The notes under the pieces were generated by a model that worked only from the letters and a program-made list of their open reading frames with translations, searched no databases and was not told where the DNA came from. The translations under genes and the position numbers were made by a program. A stretch of 64,000 bases of DNA from Nocardioidaceae bacterium (GTDB lineage Bacteria > Actinomycetota > Actinomycetes > Propionibacteriales > Nocardioidaceae). The DNA lies in assembly GCA_017744365.1 (NCBI GenBank), contig JAGIBL010000009.1, positions 1 to 64,000 of the forward strand. Direction: 5' to 3'. This document shows, in pieces, positions 43,344-51,158 of this stretch. Every line of letters starts with the position of its first letter. Positions within the stretch are counted from its first letter, which is position 1.

Positions 43344-44884
43344 GAGCTGGTCACCCTTTCTCGGGTCTCCTCGGGGAGGTCACGGATGGTCTCGCCGACG
43401 ATCCGGGCGACGGAGAGGTCGCCCTTGGTCAGCACGGTGCGGACGGCGCCCTGGCGCATCACCACGACGCGGTCGCAGACGGCGCACAGCTCCTCGGCGT
43501 CCGAGGAGGACAGCACCACTGCCCGTCCCTGGGCGGCGATGCCGGCGAGCGCCTCGTAGATGGAGGCCTTGGCGCCGGCGTCCACCCCGCTGGTCGGCTC
43601 GTCGAGCAGCAGCACCCGGGCATCGACGCGGAGCCAGCGGGCGATCACCAGCTTCTGCTGGTTGCCGCCGCTGAGCAGGGAGAGCTGCCGGTCGGGGTCC
43701 CGCGGCACCACGCCGAGGCGGTCCAGCCACGGCCGCACCTCGTGGCGCTCCAGCCGCGGGCCGAGCCAGCGGGCCGGGCCGCGCGAGGGCAGCCGGGGCA
43801 GCACCACGTTCTCCCGGGCCGTCCACTCCTGGATGGTGGAGAGCCGCTTCCGGTCGGCCGGTGCGTAGGCGAGCCCGGCGGCGATCGACAGGTCGGGCCG
43901 GCCGGGTGGCAGCGCCCGGCCGTCCAGCCGCACGTCGCCGCGGTCCCGGTCGCGCGCGCCGAAGGTGAGCCCGAGCGCCTGGTCGTACCCCGAGCCGATC
44001 AGCCCGGTGACGCCGACGATCTCACCGGCGTACACCTCCAGGCCGAAGGACCCGACCTGGCCGCCGGCCACGTCGTCCGCGGTGAGCAGCACCTCGGAGG
44101 TCGACGACGGCGGCGGCGGCGCGAACGCGGCCGGCGCGTGCCCGATGATGAGCTCCACCAGCTGGTCCGCGTCCACGTCGCCGACCGGGCAGGTGGTCCG
44201 CCGGCGCCCGTCGCGCAGCACCGTCACCCGGTCGCCGATCTCGAAGACCTCGCCGAGCCGGTGGGTCACGTAGAGGATCGCGGCGCCCCGGTCCCGCAGC
44301 CGGCGGAGCAGCCCGAAGAGCTGCTCGGTCTGGTGCTGGGGCAGGGACGCGGTCGGCTCGTCGAGCACCAGCAGTGCCGGCTCGCCGCCGGTCGCCGCCA
44401 CCGCGCGCACGATCGCCAGCATGGTCCGCTCCCCCGGGGTCGCCGCGGACAGCGGCTGCTCCGGGTCTAGATCCAGGTCGAACTCGGCGAGCAGCCGGGC
44501 AGCGGCCCGGCGCTCGCGGCGTCCCGAGAGCCACCAGCGCCCGGCGTAGCGATGACCGAGGGCGAGGTTGTCGACCGCGCTCAGCTCGGTCACCAGGCCG
44601 AGGTCCTGGTGGATGAACGCCACCGCCCGCTCGCGCATCGAGGGGCTGCCCAGGGTGAACGGCTCACCGTTCAGCGTCGCCGTCGCGCCCGGGTCGGGCG
44701 CGTGGTAGCCCGCCAGGATCTTGATGAGCGTCGACTTCCCGGACCCGTTCTGCCCGAGCAGGCAGTGCACCTCGCCGGCACGCAGCTCGAGGTCGACCTC
44801 GTCCAGCGCGCGCTGCGCCGGGAACGTCTTCGAGAGCGAGCCGAGGCGGAGCACCGTCCGCGGGCGAGCGGTGGCGTCACTCAT
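43340..44884 (-). CDS. ABC transporter ATPase, RbsA-type double-domain
   Basis: 514 aa with two ABC domains in tandem, as in RbsA/MglA. Domain 1 has Walker A GQNGSGKSTLIK and Walker B ALLVLDEPTASL, but its signature is degenerate (AATPGERTMLAIVRAVA). Domain 2 has the usual altered Walker A (TGLIGSGYDQAL), a perfect LLSGGNQQKLVIARWL signature and VLLLDEPTSGVD. This asymmetry is typical of the family. It overlaps both neighbours. Confidence 0.93.
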   Translation of the reverse strand: MSDATARPRTVLRLGSLSKTFPAQRALDEVDLELRAGEVHCLLGQNGSGKSTLIKILAGYHAPDPGATATLNGEPFTLGSPSMRERAVAFIHQDLGLVTELSAVDNLALGHRYAGRWWLSGRRERRAAARLLAEFDLDLDPEQPLSAATPGERTMLAIVRAVAATGGEPALLVLDEPTASLPQHQTEQLFGLLRRLRDRGAAILYVTHRLGEVFEIGDRVTVLRDGRRRTTCPVGDVDADQLVELIIGHAPAAFAPPPPSSTSEVLLTADDVAGGQVGSFGLEVYAGEIVGVTGLIGSGYDQALGLTFGARDRDRGDVRLDGRALPPGRPDLSIAAGLAYAPADRKRLSTIQEWTARENVVLPRLPSRGPARWLGPRLERHEVRPWLDRLGVVPRDPDRQLSLLSGGNQQKLVIARWLRVDARVLLLDEPTSGVDAGAKASIYEALAGIAAQGRAVVLSSSDAEELCAVCDRVVVMRQGAVRTVLTKGDLSVARIVGETIRDLPEETRERVTSS

Positions 44885-46023
44885 CCGACGTGCCAGGCGG
44901 TGGTGTACGCCTTGACGTAGTCCGGCGGCTCGGGCTGCTCGGACGTCTGGGTGACGTTGCTCTTGACGTAGATCTGCTGCCAGCCCGGCTTGTCGAGCCG
45001 GTCACCGAGCGGGACGTTCATCATCAGCCGGGCGAGCTGGTCGACGGACCGGTAGGCCATCCCCGCGAGCTCGAGACCGACCGAGGCGAACTGGCTGCCG
45101 TCCGCGATCGCCTTGAGCGCGGACGGGTTCGCGGCGCGGCTGACGATCTTGACCTTGCCCGCCAGGCCCGCGGCCTTGAGTGCCGCCTCCAGGCCGGTGT
45201 TGTAGTCGACGATCGCCAGGGCGACGTACTCGGTGTCGGGGTGGGCCTGCAGGTAGCTGACGATCTGCGAGGGCACGGTCTTACCGATGTTGGCGTTGGA
45301 GACCTCCAGGATGCCGGGCTTGCTGCCGGCGCTCCCCAGCACCTCCTGGTAGGAGGTCTTGATCTTGCCCCACACCCCGGCGTACGTCGGGTCCCACACG
45401 AACACGGACTTCGCCGGGCCGTTCGCGTCGGCCACGACCGTGTCGCCCATCAGCTTCCCGGACTGGGCGACGTCGGCCGGCCCGCCGGAGACGGCCTGCA
45501 CCGTGCTGCCCTCCTTGAGCGGGTCGCCGATCGGCGAGATGGTCACGATCTTGGTGCCGGCCGCCTTGATCTTGGCCAGCTGCGACTTGATCGAGGAGTC
45601 CGGCAGGGTGCCGATGTAGGTGAGCGCGTCCGGCGGGTTCGCGGCAACCTGGTTCATCGCGGAGACGAAGCCCTCCGGCGTGCTGTTGGAGTTCAGCGTG
45701 GTCAGCTTCCAGCCGATCTTCGCGGCCGCGTCGGCGGCGCCGTCGGAGAGGGTGATGCACACCGGCAGCGAGCAGGTGATGATCGTCATCGTCTTGCCGG
45801 TGGGCGGCGCCGACGGCAGCGGCGGCACGGCGTCCAGCGCCTGGGTCGCGCTGAACTTCTCGTACGACGCCTTCGCGGCCTCGACCGCGGCCTGTTGCGA
45901 GGCCGTCAGGTCGGAGGCGCGATCTCCCCCGTCACCACTGCCGTCACTTCCGCAGGCGGCGACTGTCAGACAGAGCGCGCCGGCGGCGATCACCGCGGCC
46001 GTGGCCTTCAACTGTGTGCGCAT
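44881..46023 (-). CDS. ABC transporter substrate-binding lipoprotein, RbsB-like
   Basis: 380 aa from ATG 46023. Signal peptide and lipobox are LCLTVAACGSDGSG. The two-lobed periplasmic-binding type I fold is seen in KTMTIITCSLPVCITLSDGAADAAAKIGW, GTKIVTISPIGDP and DTEYVALAIVDYNTGLEAALKAAG. Sugar-binding relatives usually read TVGVSMP at the first strand; here a Cys-rich IITCSLPVC is unusual. The cargo is probably not a simple sugar, given the acyl-CoA genes on both sides and the shared operator in front (inference). Confidence 0.9.
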   Translation of the reverse strand: MRTQLKATAAVIAAGALCLTVAACGSDGSGDGGDRASDLTASQQAAVEAAKASYEKFSATQALDAVPPLPSAPPTGKTMTIITCSLPVCITLSDGAADAAAKIGWKLTTLNSNSTPEGFVSAMNQVAANPPDALTYIGTLPDSSIKSQLAKIKAAGTKIVTISPIGDPLKEGSTVQAVSGGPADVAQSGKLMGDTVVADANGPAKSVFVWDPTYAGVWGKIKTSYQEVLGSAGSKPGILEVSNANIGKTVPSQIVSYLQAHPDTEYVALAIVDYNTGLEAALKAAGLAGKVKIVSRAANPSALKAIADGSQFASVGLELAGMAYRSVDQLARLMMNVPLGDRLDKPGWQQIYVKSNVTQTSEQPEPPDYVKAYTTAWHVG

Positions 46024-46054
46024 GGCACCTCGATTCGGTCGGATTTCCATTCTT

Positions 46055-46083
46055 CTCAGTAGGATGCATTCGACTGAGTAGGT
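46055..46083 (-). promoter_or_regulatory. Shared operator element, copy F (weaker match)
   Basis: On the minus strand ACCTACTCAGTCGAATGC (46083-46066) matches copy A in 14 of 18 bases. A second half CTCAGTAGGATG at 46055-46066 makes a 24-bp dyad CTCAGT...ACTGAG around ATGCAT. It lies 43 bases ahead of the importer operon. Confidence 0.6.
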
Positions 46084-46120
46084 TGTCAACGGTTCACGTC
46101 GAGGTCACCCGGCGGCCGCT

Positions 46121-46999
46121 TCAGCCGACCGGCTGCCAGTCCGCCAGCACCGTGCGCAGCGCCGCGACCAGGGCGAGCGGCTGGTCGAGCATCACGTGGT
46201 GGCCGGCGGCCGGGATCTCCACGCAGGGGACGCCACCGGCCAGCCGGACCAGCTCCTCGACACCGGCGGGCGAGATGCCGTGCTCGGCGCGCAGCACCAG
46301 CACCCGGCCGTCGACCTTCGCGAAGACGCGGTTGTCGAACTCCTGGCCGCCGAAGATCCGCGGGTCGAACTTCCAGGTCCACCCCTCCGCGCTCGCCCGC
46401 ACCGAGGTCTCGGCCACGTGCGTGCGGACGTACGGCAACGCGTGCTGCGCGGGCACCGGCCGGAACCGGGCGACCGCGGCCCGCCGGGTCGGGTACACCC
46501 GCGGCGGGGTCCGCGCCCGCACCTCGTTCTCGGCGACCTCGGTCGCGGAGAGCTCGAAGACCCGGCTGTCGATCGCGACGGTGCCGCCGACGAGGCCGCC
46601 GTACGCCACCGCGGCGTGCAGCGCCACGAGGCCGCCCATGCTGTGCCCGACCACGACCGGCGGCTCCGGAAAGCCCCCGCGTACGGCGACCTCGGCCACC
46701 TCGCGGGCCCAGGTCTCCATGCCGTAACGCTCGCGCCGGCCGCTCTCGCCGTGCCCGGACAGGTCCAGGGCGAGCACCCGGCGGCGGCCGCTCCCGGTCA
46801 GCATCGGCGCGACGTGGTCCCACCAGCGCGCGTGCGCCAGCCCGCCGTGCACCAGCACCACGCCCGGCGCGCCGGCCTGTCCCCAGGCGCGATGGCTGAT
46901 CGAGACGCCGTCGACCACCGTGGCGCCGAGCTCGGCGCTCTCGTCGAGGGCCTTGACGAACCAGTCCGGCGGGGCGGGAGCGGAAGGAGTGGGTTGCAC
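46121..46999 (-). CDS. Alpha/beta hydrolase
   Basis: 292 aa from GTG 46999. Oxyanion motif VLVHGGLAHARWW, nucleophile elbow VVGHSMGGLVAL, acid in VLRAEHG region and catalytic His in IPAAGHHVMLDQP are complete. The start codon lies only 6 bases after the TAGTAT of operator copy C, so the transcript is probably leaderless. It may hydrolyse an ester, lactone or thioester in the island's pathway (inference). Confidence 0.88.
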   Translation of the reverse strand: MQPTPSAPAPPDWFVKALDESAELGATVVDGVSISHRAWGQAGAPGVVLVHGGLAHARWWDHVAPMLTGSGRRRVLALDLSGHGESGRRERYGMETWAREVAEVAVRGGFPEPPVVVGHSMGGLVALHAAVAYGGLVGGTVAIDSRVFELSATEVAENEVRARTPPRVYPTRRAAVARFRPVPAQHALPYVRTHVAETSVRASAEGWTWKFDPRIFGGQEFDNRVFAKVDGRVLVLRAEHGISPAGVEELVRLAGGVPCVEIPAAGHHVMLDQPLALVAALRTVLADWQPVG

Positions 47000-47003
47000 G
47001 ATC

Positions 47004-47021
47004 GCATACTACTACGTAGGT
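47004..47021 (-). promoter_or_regulatory. Shared operator/promoter element, copy C (divergent promoter)
   Basis: On the minus strand ACCTACGTAGTAGTATGC. TAGTAT occupies 47011-47006 and the hydrolase GTG begins at 46999, leaving 6 bases, which fits leaderless transcription. The plus-strand dehydrogenase starts 9 bases from the other edge, so both genes share the site. Confidence 0.82.
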
Positions 47022-47029
47022 TGACGACC

Positions 47030-48271
47030 ATGATCGACTTCTCCTTCCCGGCCGAGCTCCAGGACCTGCGCGGGCGGGTGGCCGCCTTCATCGACGAGAC
47101 GGTCCTGCCGGCCGAGGAGCAGCTGGGCACCCGCCGCTACTGGGACCTGGTCGCCGAGCTGCAGCCGCAGGCGCGGGCCGCCGGGCTGTGGTGCCCGTTC
47201 ATCCCGGCGGAGTGGGGCGGGATGGGCCTGGGCCACCTGGGCAACGCGCTCGTCCAGATCGAGGTCGGCCGGTCCTTCTCCGGACTGGGCGGCTGGGCGC
47301 TGAACTGCATGTCGCCCACGGACGCCACCATGCTGACGATCCTCGAGCACGGCTCGGCCGACCAGCACGAGCGCTTCCTGCGGCCGCTGGTCGACGGCCG
47401 CACCCGGGTCTGCTTCTCGATGACCGAGAAGAACGTCGCCGGCGCCAACGCCACCGGCATGGAGACGACCGCTCGTCTCGAGGGCGACACCTGGGTGCTG
47501 AACGGCGAGAAGTGGTTCAGCAGCGGGGCGACCACCTCCAACCTCGCGATGATCGTCGCCAAGACCGACCCCGACGCGCCACGGCACCGGCAGTACTCGG
47601 CCTTCCTGGTGGAGCTGCCCGCGGAGGGCTACCGGATCGTGCGGGACATCCCGGTGCTCGGCGACGTCGGCCTCACCCACGTCGAGGGCGAGATCGTGCA
47701 CGGGCACGCGGAGGTCCGGATCGAGGACCTGCGGGTACCGGCGGCCAACCTCGTCGGCGGGCGCGGCGACGGATTCGTGCTCGCTCAGCACCGGCTCGGC
47801 TACGGGCGGCTGCGGCACAGCATGCGCTCGATCGCCAAGGCCCAGGCCGCCCTGGACATGGCCGCGAAGCGCTGCGTGGAGCGCACCGCCTTCGGCCGCC
47901 GGCTCGGCGACCTGCAAGGTGTCCAGTGGCAGCTCGCCGACTGCGCCCGCGACCTCTACCTCGCCCGCCTGATGGTGCTGCACATCGCCTACAAGCTGGA
48001 GAACGGCCAGGACATCGCCACCGAGAACGGGATCGCCAAGGTCTTCGTCGCGGACATGCTCAGCAGCGTGGTGGACCGCGCCCTGCAGCTGCACGGCTCG
48101 CTGGGCTACTCCCTGGACCTGCCGTTGGCCCGCTGGTTCGCCGAGGCACGCGGCCACCACTTCATCGACGGGCCCGACGAGGTGCACCGGTGGAAGTCCG
48201 GGCGCCGCGTGATCGCCGCGTACGAACGCACCGGCACCACTGCGGGCGCGGCCGGCGGGGACCTGTTCTGA
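47030..48271 (+). CDS. Acyl-CoA dehydrogenase of ACAD10/11 (LvaC-like) type
   Basis: 413 aa from ATG 47030. It has CFSMTEKNVAGANATGMETTARLE in place of the usual xxTEPxxGSD loop, WVLNGEKWFSSGATT, LQLHGSLGYSLDLPLARWFAEARG, and the C-terminus FIDGPDEVHRW. The ADGPDEVH-type ending is characteristic of ACAD10/11 and of LvaC, which act on phosphorylated 4-hydroxyacyl-CoA and eliminate phosphate rather than simply dehydrogenate. The next gene, a kinase, overlaps it by one base (TGATG), as expected for that two-step system. Confidence 0.85.
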   Translation: MIDFSFPAELQDLRGRVAAFIDETVLPAEEQLGTRRYWDLVAELQPQARAAGLWCPFIPAEWGGMGLGHLGNALVQIEVGRSFSGLGGWALNCMSPTDATMLTILEHGSADQHERFLRPLVDGRTRVCFSMTEKNVAGANATGMETTARLEGDTWVLNGEKWFSSGATTSNLAMIVAKTDPDAPRHRQYSAFLVELPAEGYRIVRDIPVLGDVGLTHVEGEIVHGHAEVRIEDLRVPAANLVGGRGDGFVLAQHRLGYGRLRHSMRSIAKAQAALDMAAKRCVERTAFGRRLGDLQGVQWQLADCARDLYLARLMVLHIAYKLENGQDIATENGIAKVFVADMLSSVVDRALQLHGSLGYSLDLPLARWFAEARGHHFIDGPDEVHRWKSGRRVIAAYERTGTTAGAAGGDLF

Positions 48272-49350
48272 TGGCGGCCCTCGACATCGCCGGACTGGAC
48301 GTCGACCTAGCCGGGCTGGCCGAGCACCTGGGCGCCCTGGTACCCGAGGCCGGCCTGCTCACCGACCTCCGGTTGCTCACCGGCGGCAGCTCGAACCTGA
48401 CCCTGCTGGCCACCTGCGCGCACCGGCGACTGGTGCTGCGCCGCCGCCCGGTCGGACTGATCCCGGAGCAGGCGCACGACATGGGCCGCGAGCACGACAT
48501 CCTGCGCATGCTGGCGCCGACGCCCGTCCCGGTCCCCGTAGTGCACGGCTTCTGCACCGACGAGACACTGCTGGGCGCGCCGTTCTACGTGATGGACTTC
48601 GTCGACGGGATCGTCGTCCAGACGGCGGCGGACCTGGCGCCGGTACCGTCGCGGGCGCGCGGGCGGATCTGCGCCGACCTGGTCCGGGTGCTCGCCGAGC
48701 TGCACGCCGTACCGCTGGCGTCGTTCCCCAGCTACCAGCCGGGCCGCAGCGGCAACGTGATGGAGCGCCACCTGCGCCGCTGGCACGACCGCTGGCACGA
48801 CCGCCCGCACCGGGACCTGCCCGCGGTCGACCTGATCGCCGCGGAGCTGGCCGACCGCCTGCCGTCGGAGCAGGAGCTGAGCTTCGTGCACGGCGACTAC
48901 CGGATGGGCAACACCATCGTCGCCGGCGAGGAGGCGGCCGACGAGACCGAGCGCCCGGTGCTCGCCGTGCTGGACTGGGAGCTGGCCACCTTCGGGCACC
49001 CGCTCACCGACCTGGCGCACCTGCTGGCCTACTGGGAGGGCACCGGCGACCTCCACTCGCACCGCGCCCAGCACATCGCCCGTGAGGCCGGCCTTCCGGG
49101 CGCGGCCGAGCTGGCCGAGCGCTACGCGGAACTCTCGGGTCGTAGCATCGAGCAGCTGCCCGCGTTCCTCGCCTTCGAGCACTGGCGCGCGGCCGTCATC
49201 AAGGAGGCGATCTACCAGCGCCGGCGGCGGGCCGGCGCCTCGCCGGTGGAGGTGGACGACGCCAGGACGGGCGTCGACCGCCACCTGGCCGAGGCAGCAG
49301 CCCGACTCGGGATCGGTCGGGCGATACCGCAGGCGCATCCGGCTCAGTAG
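48271..49350 (+). CDS. APH-family kinase (LvaA / ACAD10-11 kinase-domain-like)
   Basis: 359 aa. The aminoglycoside-phosphotransferase fold is shown by LLTGGSSNLTLLATCAHRRLVLRR (nucleotide loop and Lys/Arg strand), the catalytic loop SFVHGDYRMGNTIV (Asp and Asn) and metal-binding LAVLDWELATFGHPLTDLAHLLAYW. The DWELATxGxPLxDL form is that of the ACAD10/11 kinase domain and of LvaA, which phosphorylate the 4-hydroxyl of an acyl-CoA. Antibiotic resistance is therefore unlikely. It is directly coupled to the LvaC-like gene. Confidence 0.87.
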   Translation: MAALDIAGLDVDLAGLAEHLGALVPEAGLLTDLRLLTGGSSNLTLLATCAHRRLVLRRRPVGLIPEQAHDMGREHDILRMLAPTPVPVPVVHGFCTDETLLGAPFYVMDFVDGIVVQTAADLAPVPSRARGRICADLVRVLAELHAVPLASFPSYQPGRSGNVMERHLRRWHDRWHDRPHRDLPAVDLIAAELADRLPSEQELSFVHGDYRMGNTIVAGEEAADETERPVLAVLDWELATFGHPLTDLAHLLAYWEGTGDLHSHRAQHIAREAGLPGAAELAERYAELSGRSIEQLPAFLAFEHWRAAVIKEAIYQRRRRAGASPVEVDDARTGVDRHLAEAAARLGIGRAIPQAHPAQ

Positions 49351-49355
49351 TATGT
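49338..49355 (+). promoter_or_regulatory. Shared operator/promoter element, copy D (autoregulatory)
   Basis: TCCGGCTCAGTAGTATGT: the downstream eleven bases match the consensus exactly, and 14 of 18 match overall. TAGTAT at 49348-49353 is 7 bases ahead of the TetR ATG, which implies a leaderless transcript and self-repression. Confidence 0.65.
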
Positions 49356-49360
49356 CGCGC

Positions 49361-50005
49361 ATGAGGCAGTCCACCGCACTGAGCCGCTCCCAGGATCCCA
49401 AGCGTCAGATGAGCGCCCGCGAGATCCTGGACGCAGCGGCGCTCGCCTTCTCGGAGCGCGGCTACGCGGCCACCTCCATCGACGACGTCGCGGACGTGCT
49501 CGGTTCCACCAAGGGCCGCGTCTACCACTACTTCCGCACCAAGGGCGAGCTCTTCATCGGCATCCACCACCAGGGGCTCGAGTGGGCACTCGAGGCGATC
49601 GGGCCGACCGCGGAGCGCGACGACCTGGAACCGGCGGCGAAGCTGCGCGAGATGGTGCGCCGGCACGCGATCCACATGATGGAGCACCACACCTACATGG
49701 GTGCGGGCCAGTTCCAGATCGAGATCCACCTGGCCGGCGAGGGCCGCAACCAGGACGCCGCGATGGCGAAGATCCTCAAGATGCGCCGCCAGTTCGAGGA
49801 CCACTACCTGCAGGTCGTCAAGGACGGCATGGCAGCCGGGGTCTTCCGGGACACCGACGCCAAGCTCGTGGTCAAGGCCCTGCTCGGCGCGATCAACTGG
49901 ATGCACGTCTGGTTCCGGCCGGGCGGCTCGAAGGACACCGCCGCGCAGCGCGAGCGGATCGCCGCCGTGCTCGCCGACTACACCGTCGACGGCCTGGTCG
50001 CCTGA
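49361..50005 (+). CDS. TetR-family regulator, probable controller of the catabolic island
   Basis: 214 aa from ATG 49361. An in-frame ATG at 49352 overlaps the -10 box and is rejected. The DNA-binding domain spans about residues 18-65 (ILDAAALAFSERGYAATSIDDVADVLGSTKGRVYHYFRTKGEL), with a ligand domain containing a His/Met-rich stretch (RRHAIHMMEHHTYMGAGQFQIEIHLAG). It resembles KstR2- and FadR-like actinobacterial repressors that respond to acyl-CoA. It is the only regulator in the island, and operator copy D overlaps its promoter, so it probably binds all six sites (inference). Confidence 0.9.
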   Translation: MRQSTALSRSQDPKRQMSAREILDAAALAFSERGYAATSIDDVADVLGSTKGRVYHYFRTKGELFIGIHHQGLEWALEAIGPTAERDDLEPAAKLREMVRRHAIHMMEHHTYMGAGQFQIEIHLAGEGRNQDAAMAKILKMRRQFEDHYLQVVKDGMAAGVFRDTDAKLVVKALLGAINWMHVWFRPGGSKDTAAQRERIAAVLADYTVDGLVA

Positions 50006-50029
50006 GCGACGGCCCGCCCGGCACCGGGC

Positions 50030-51154
50030 TCAGCGCGGTAGCCCGAGCCGCCGCTGAGCGAGGATGTTGCGCTGGATCTGCGAGGAGCCGCCGTAGATGC
50101 TCGCGGCGCGGCCGTAGAGGTAGCGGTCGAACCAACGGGCCCGGTGCGCTCCGGTGGTGTCGGTGAGCAGCGCCATGCTGACCTGGGTGAGCTTCTGCTC
50201 GACGGCGGTCATCAGCAGCTTGTCGACCGAGCTCTCCGGGCCGGAGAGCACGCCGGACGCCCGGTCGCTCAAGGTGCGCAGGCAGTGCATCCGGAGCACC
50301 TCCAGCGAGGCGGCCGCCTCGCCCAAGGCGCGCAGGGTGGCTCGGTCGACGGGGGTCTGCTGCTCCTTCACCGCCGCCGCAAGCTCGGTGAGGTAGCGGT
50401 CGAACTTCGGCAGGTAGCCGGTGTCGACGGCGCCGCGCTCGTGGTTGATGACCTCCATGGCGACCTGCCAGCCGTCGCCCGGCCGCCCGAGCAGGTTGTC
50501 GTGCGGGACCCGGACGTCGTCGAGGTAGACCTCCGCGAACTCCTCGTCGCCGTTGGCCAGCACGATCGCCCGAACGGTGACGCCCGGAGAGTCCAGCGGC
50601 ACGATGAACGCGGAGATCCCGCGGTGCGCCTTCTCCCCGGGATCGGTGCGGGCGAGCAGCAGGCAGTAGTCGGAGAAGACGCCGTAGCTGGTCCAGATCT
50701 TGTGGCCCGAGAGCACCCACTCGTCACCCTCGCGGACCGCACGGGTCCGCAGCGACGCCAGGTCGGAGCCGGCCATCGGCTCCGAGAACCCCTGGCACCA
50801 GATCTCCGTGGCCGCCAGCAGCGCCGGCAGGTAGCGCCGCTTCTGCTCCTCGGTGCCGAGGGTGTAGAGCGGGCGGGCCAGGTGGCTCAGCGGCAGCACC
50901 GTGGGCGCGTTCGCCCGGCCGAGCTCCTCGCTGAGGATCGCCTCCTCCATCACCCCGAGACCCTGCCCGCCGACCTCGACCGGGTAGGTCAGCGCGACCC
51001 AGCCGCCCTGGTAGAGACGCCGCTGGAAGTCGAGCGTGAGCGGCCACCGGTCCGCGAGCCGGGTCGGCTCCGGCTCGTCGGGGACGTTCTCGGCGAGCCA
51101 GGTCCGCAGCCGTGCCCGGAACCGGGCCTCCTCCGGGGAGTCGCGCAGGTCCAT
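50030..51154 (-). CDS. Acyl-CoA dehydrogenase family protein, long subunit of second pair
   Basis: 374 aa from ATG 51154. GFSEPMAGSDLASLRTRAVR, WVLSGHKIWTSYGVFSDYCLLLAR and C-terminal SIYGGSSQIQRNILAQRRLGLP are present. YGGSSQ has no Glu at the classical catalytic place. The TLGTEEQKRRYLPALL segment is standard. It follows the short partner gene by 4 bases. The two resemble the 39360/40499 pair and steroid-type heteromeric FadE enzymes. Confidence 0.9.
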   Translation of the reverse strand: MDLRDSPEEARFRARLRTWLAENVPDEPEPTRLADRWPLTLDFQRRLYQGGWVALTYPVEVGGQGLGVMEEAILSEELGRANAPTVLPLSHLARPLYTLGTEEQKRRYLPALLAATEIWCQGFSEPMAGSDLASLRTRAVREGDEWVLSGHKIWTSYGVFSDYCLLLARTDPGEKAHRGISAFIVPLDSPGVTVRAIVLANGDEEFAEVYLDDVRVPHDNLLGRPGDGWQVAMEVINHERGAVDTGYLPKFDRYLTELAAAVKEQQTPVDRATLRALGEAAASLEVLRMHCLRTLSDRASGVLSGPESSVDKLLMTAVEQKLTQVSMALLTDTTGAHRARWFDRYLYGRAASIYGGSSQIQRNILAQRRLGLPR

Positions 51155-51158
51155 CGGG

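Noticed and set aside
47030-49350. Ordinary beta-oxidation dehydrogenase plus antibiotic phosphotransferase
   Set aside because: The DGPDEVH ending and DWELATxGxPLxDL kinase motif, with the genes directly coupled, fit the ACAD10/11-LvaAC type better.
49352-49360. Earlier ATG for the TetR gene
   Set aside because: It overlaps the TAGTAT -10 box of operator copy D and lacks a ribosome site, so the leaderless ATG at 49361 fits better.
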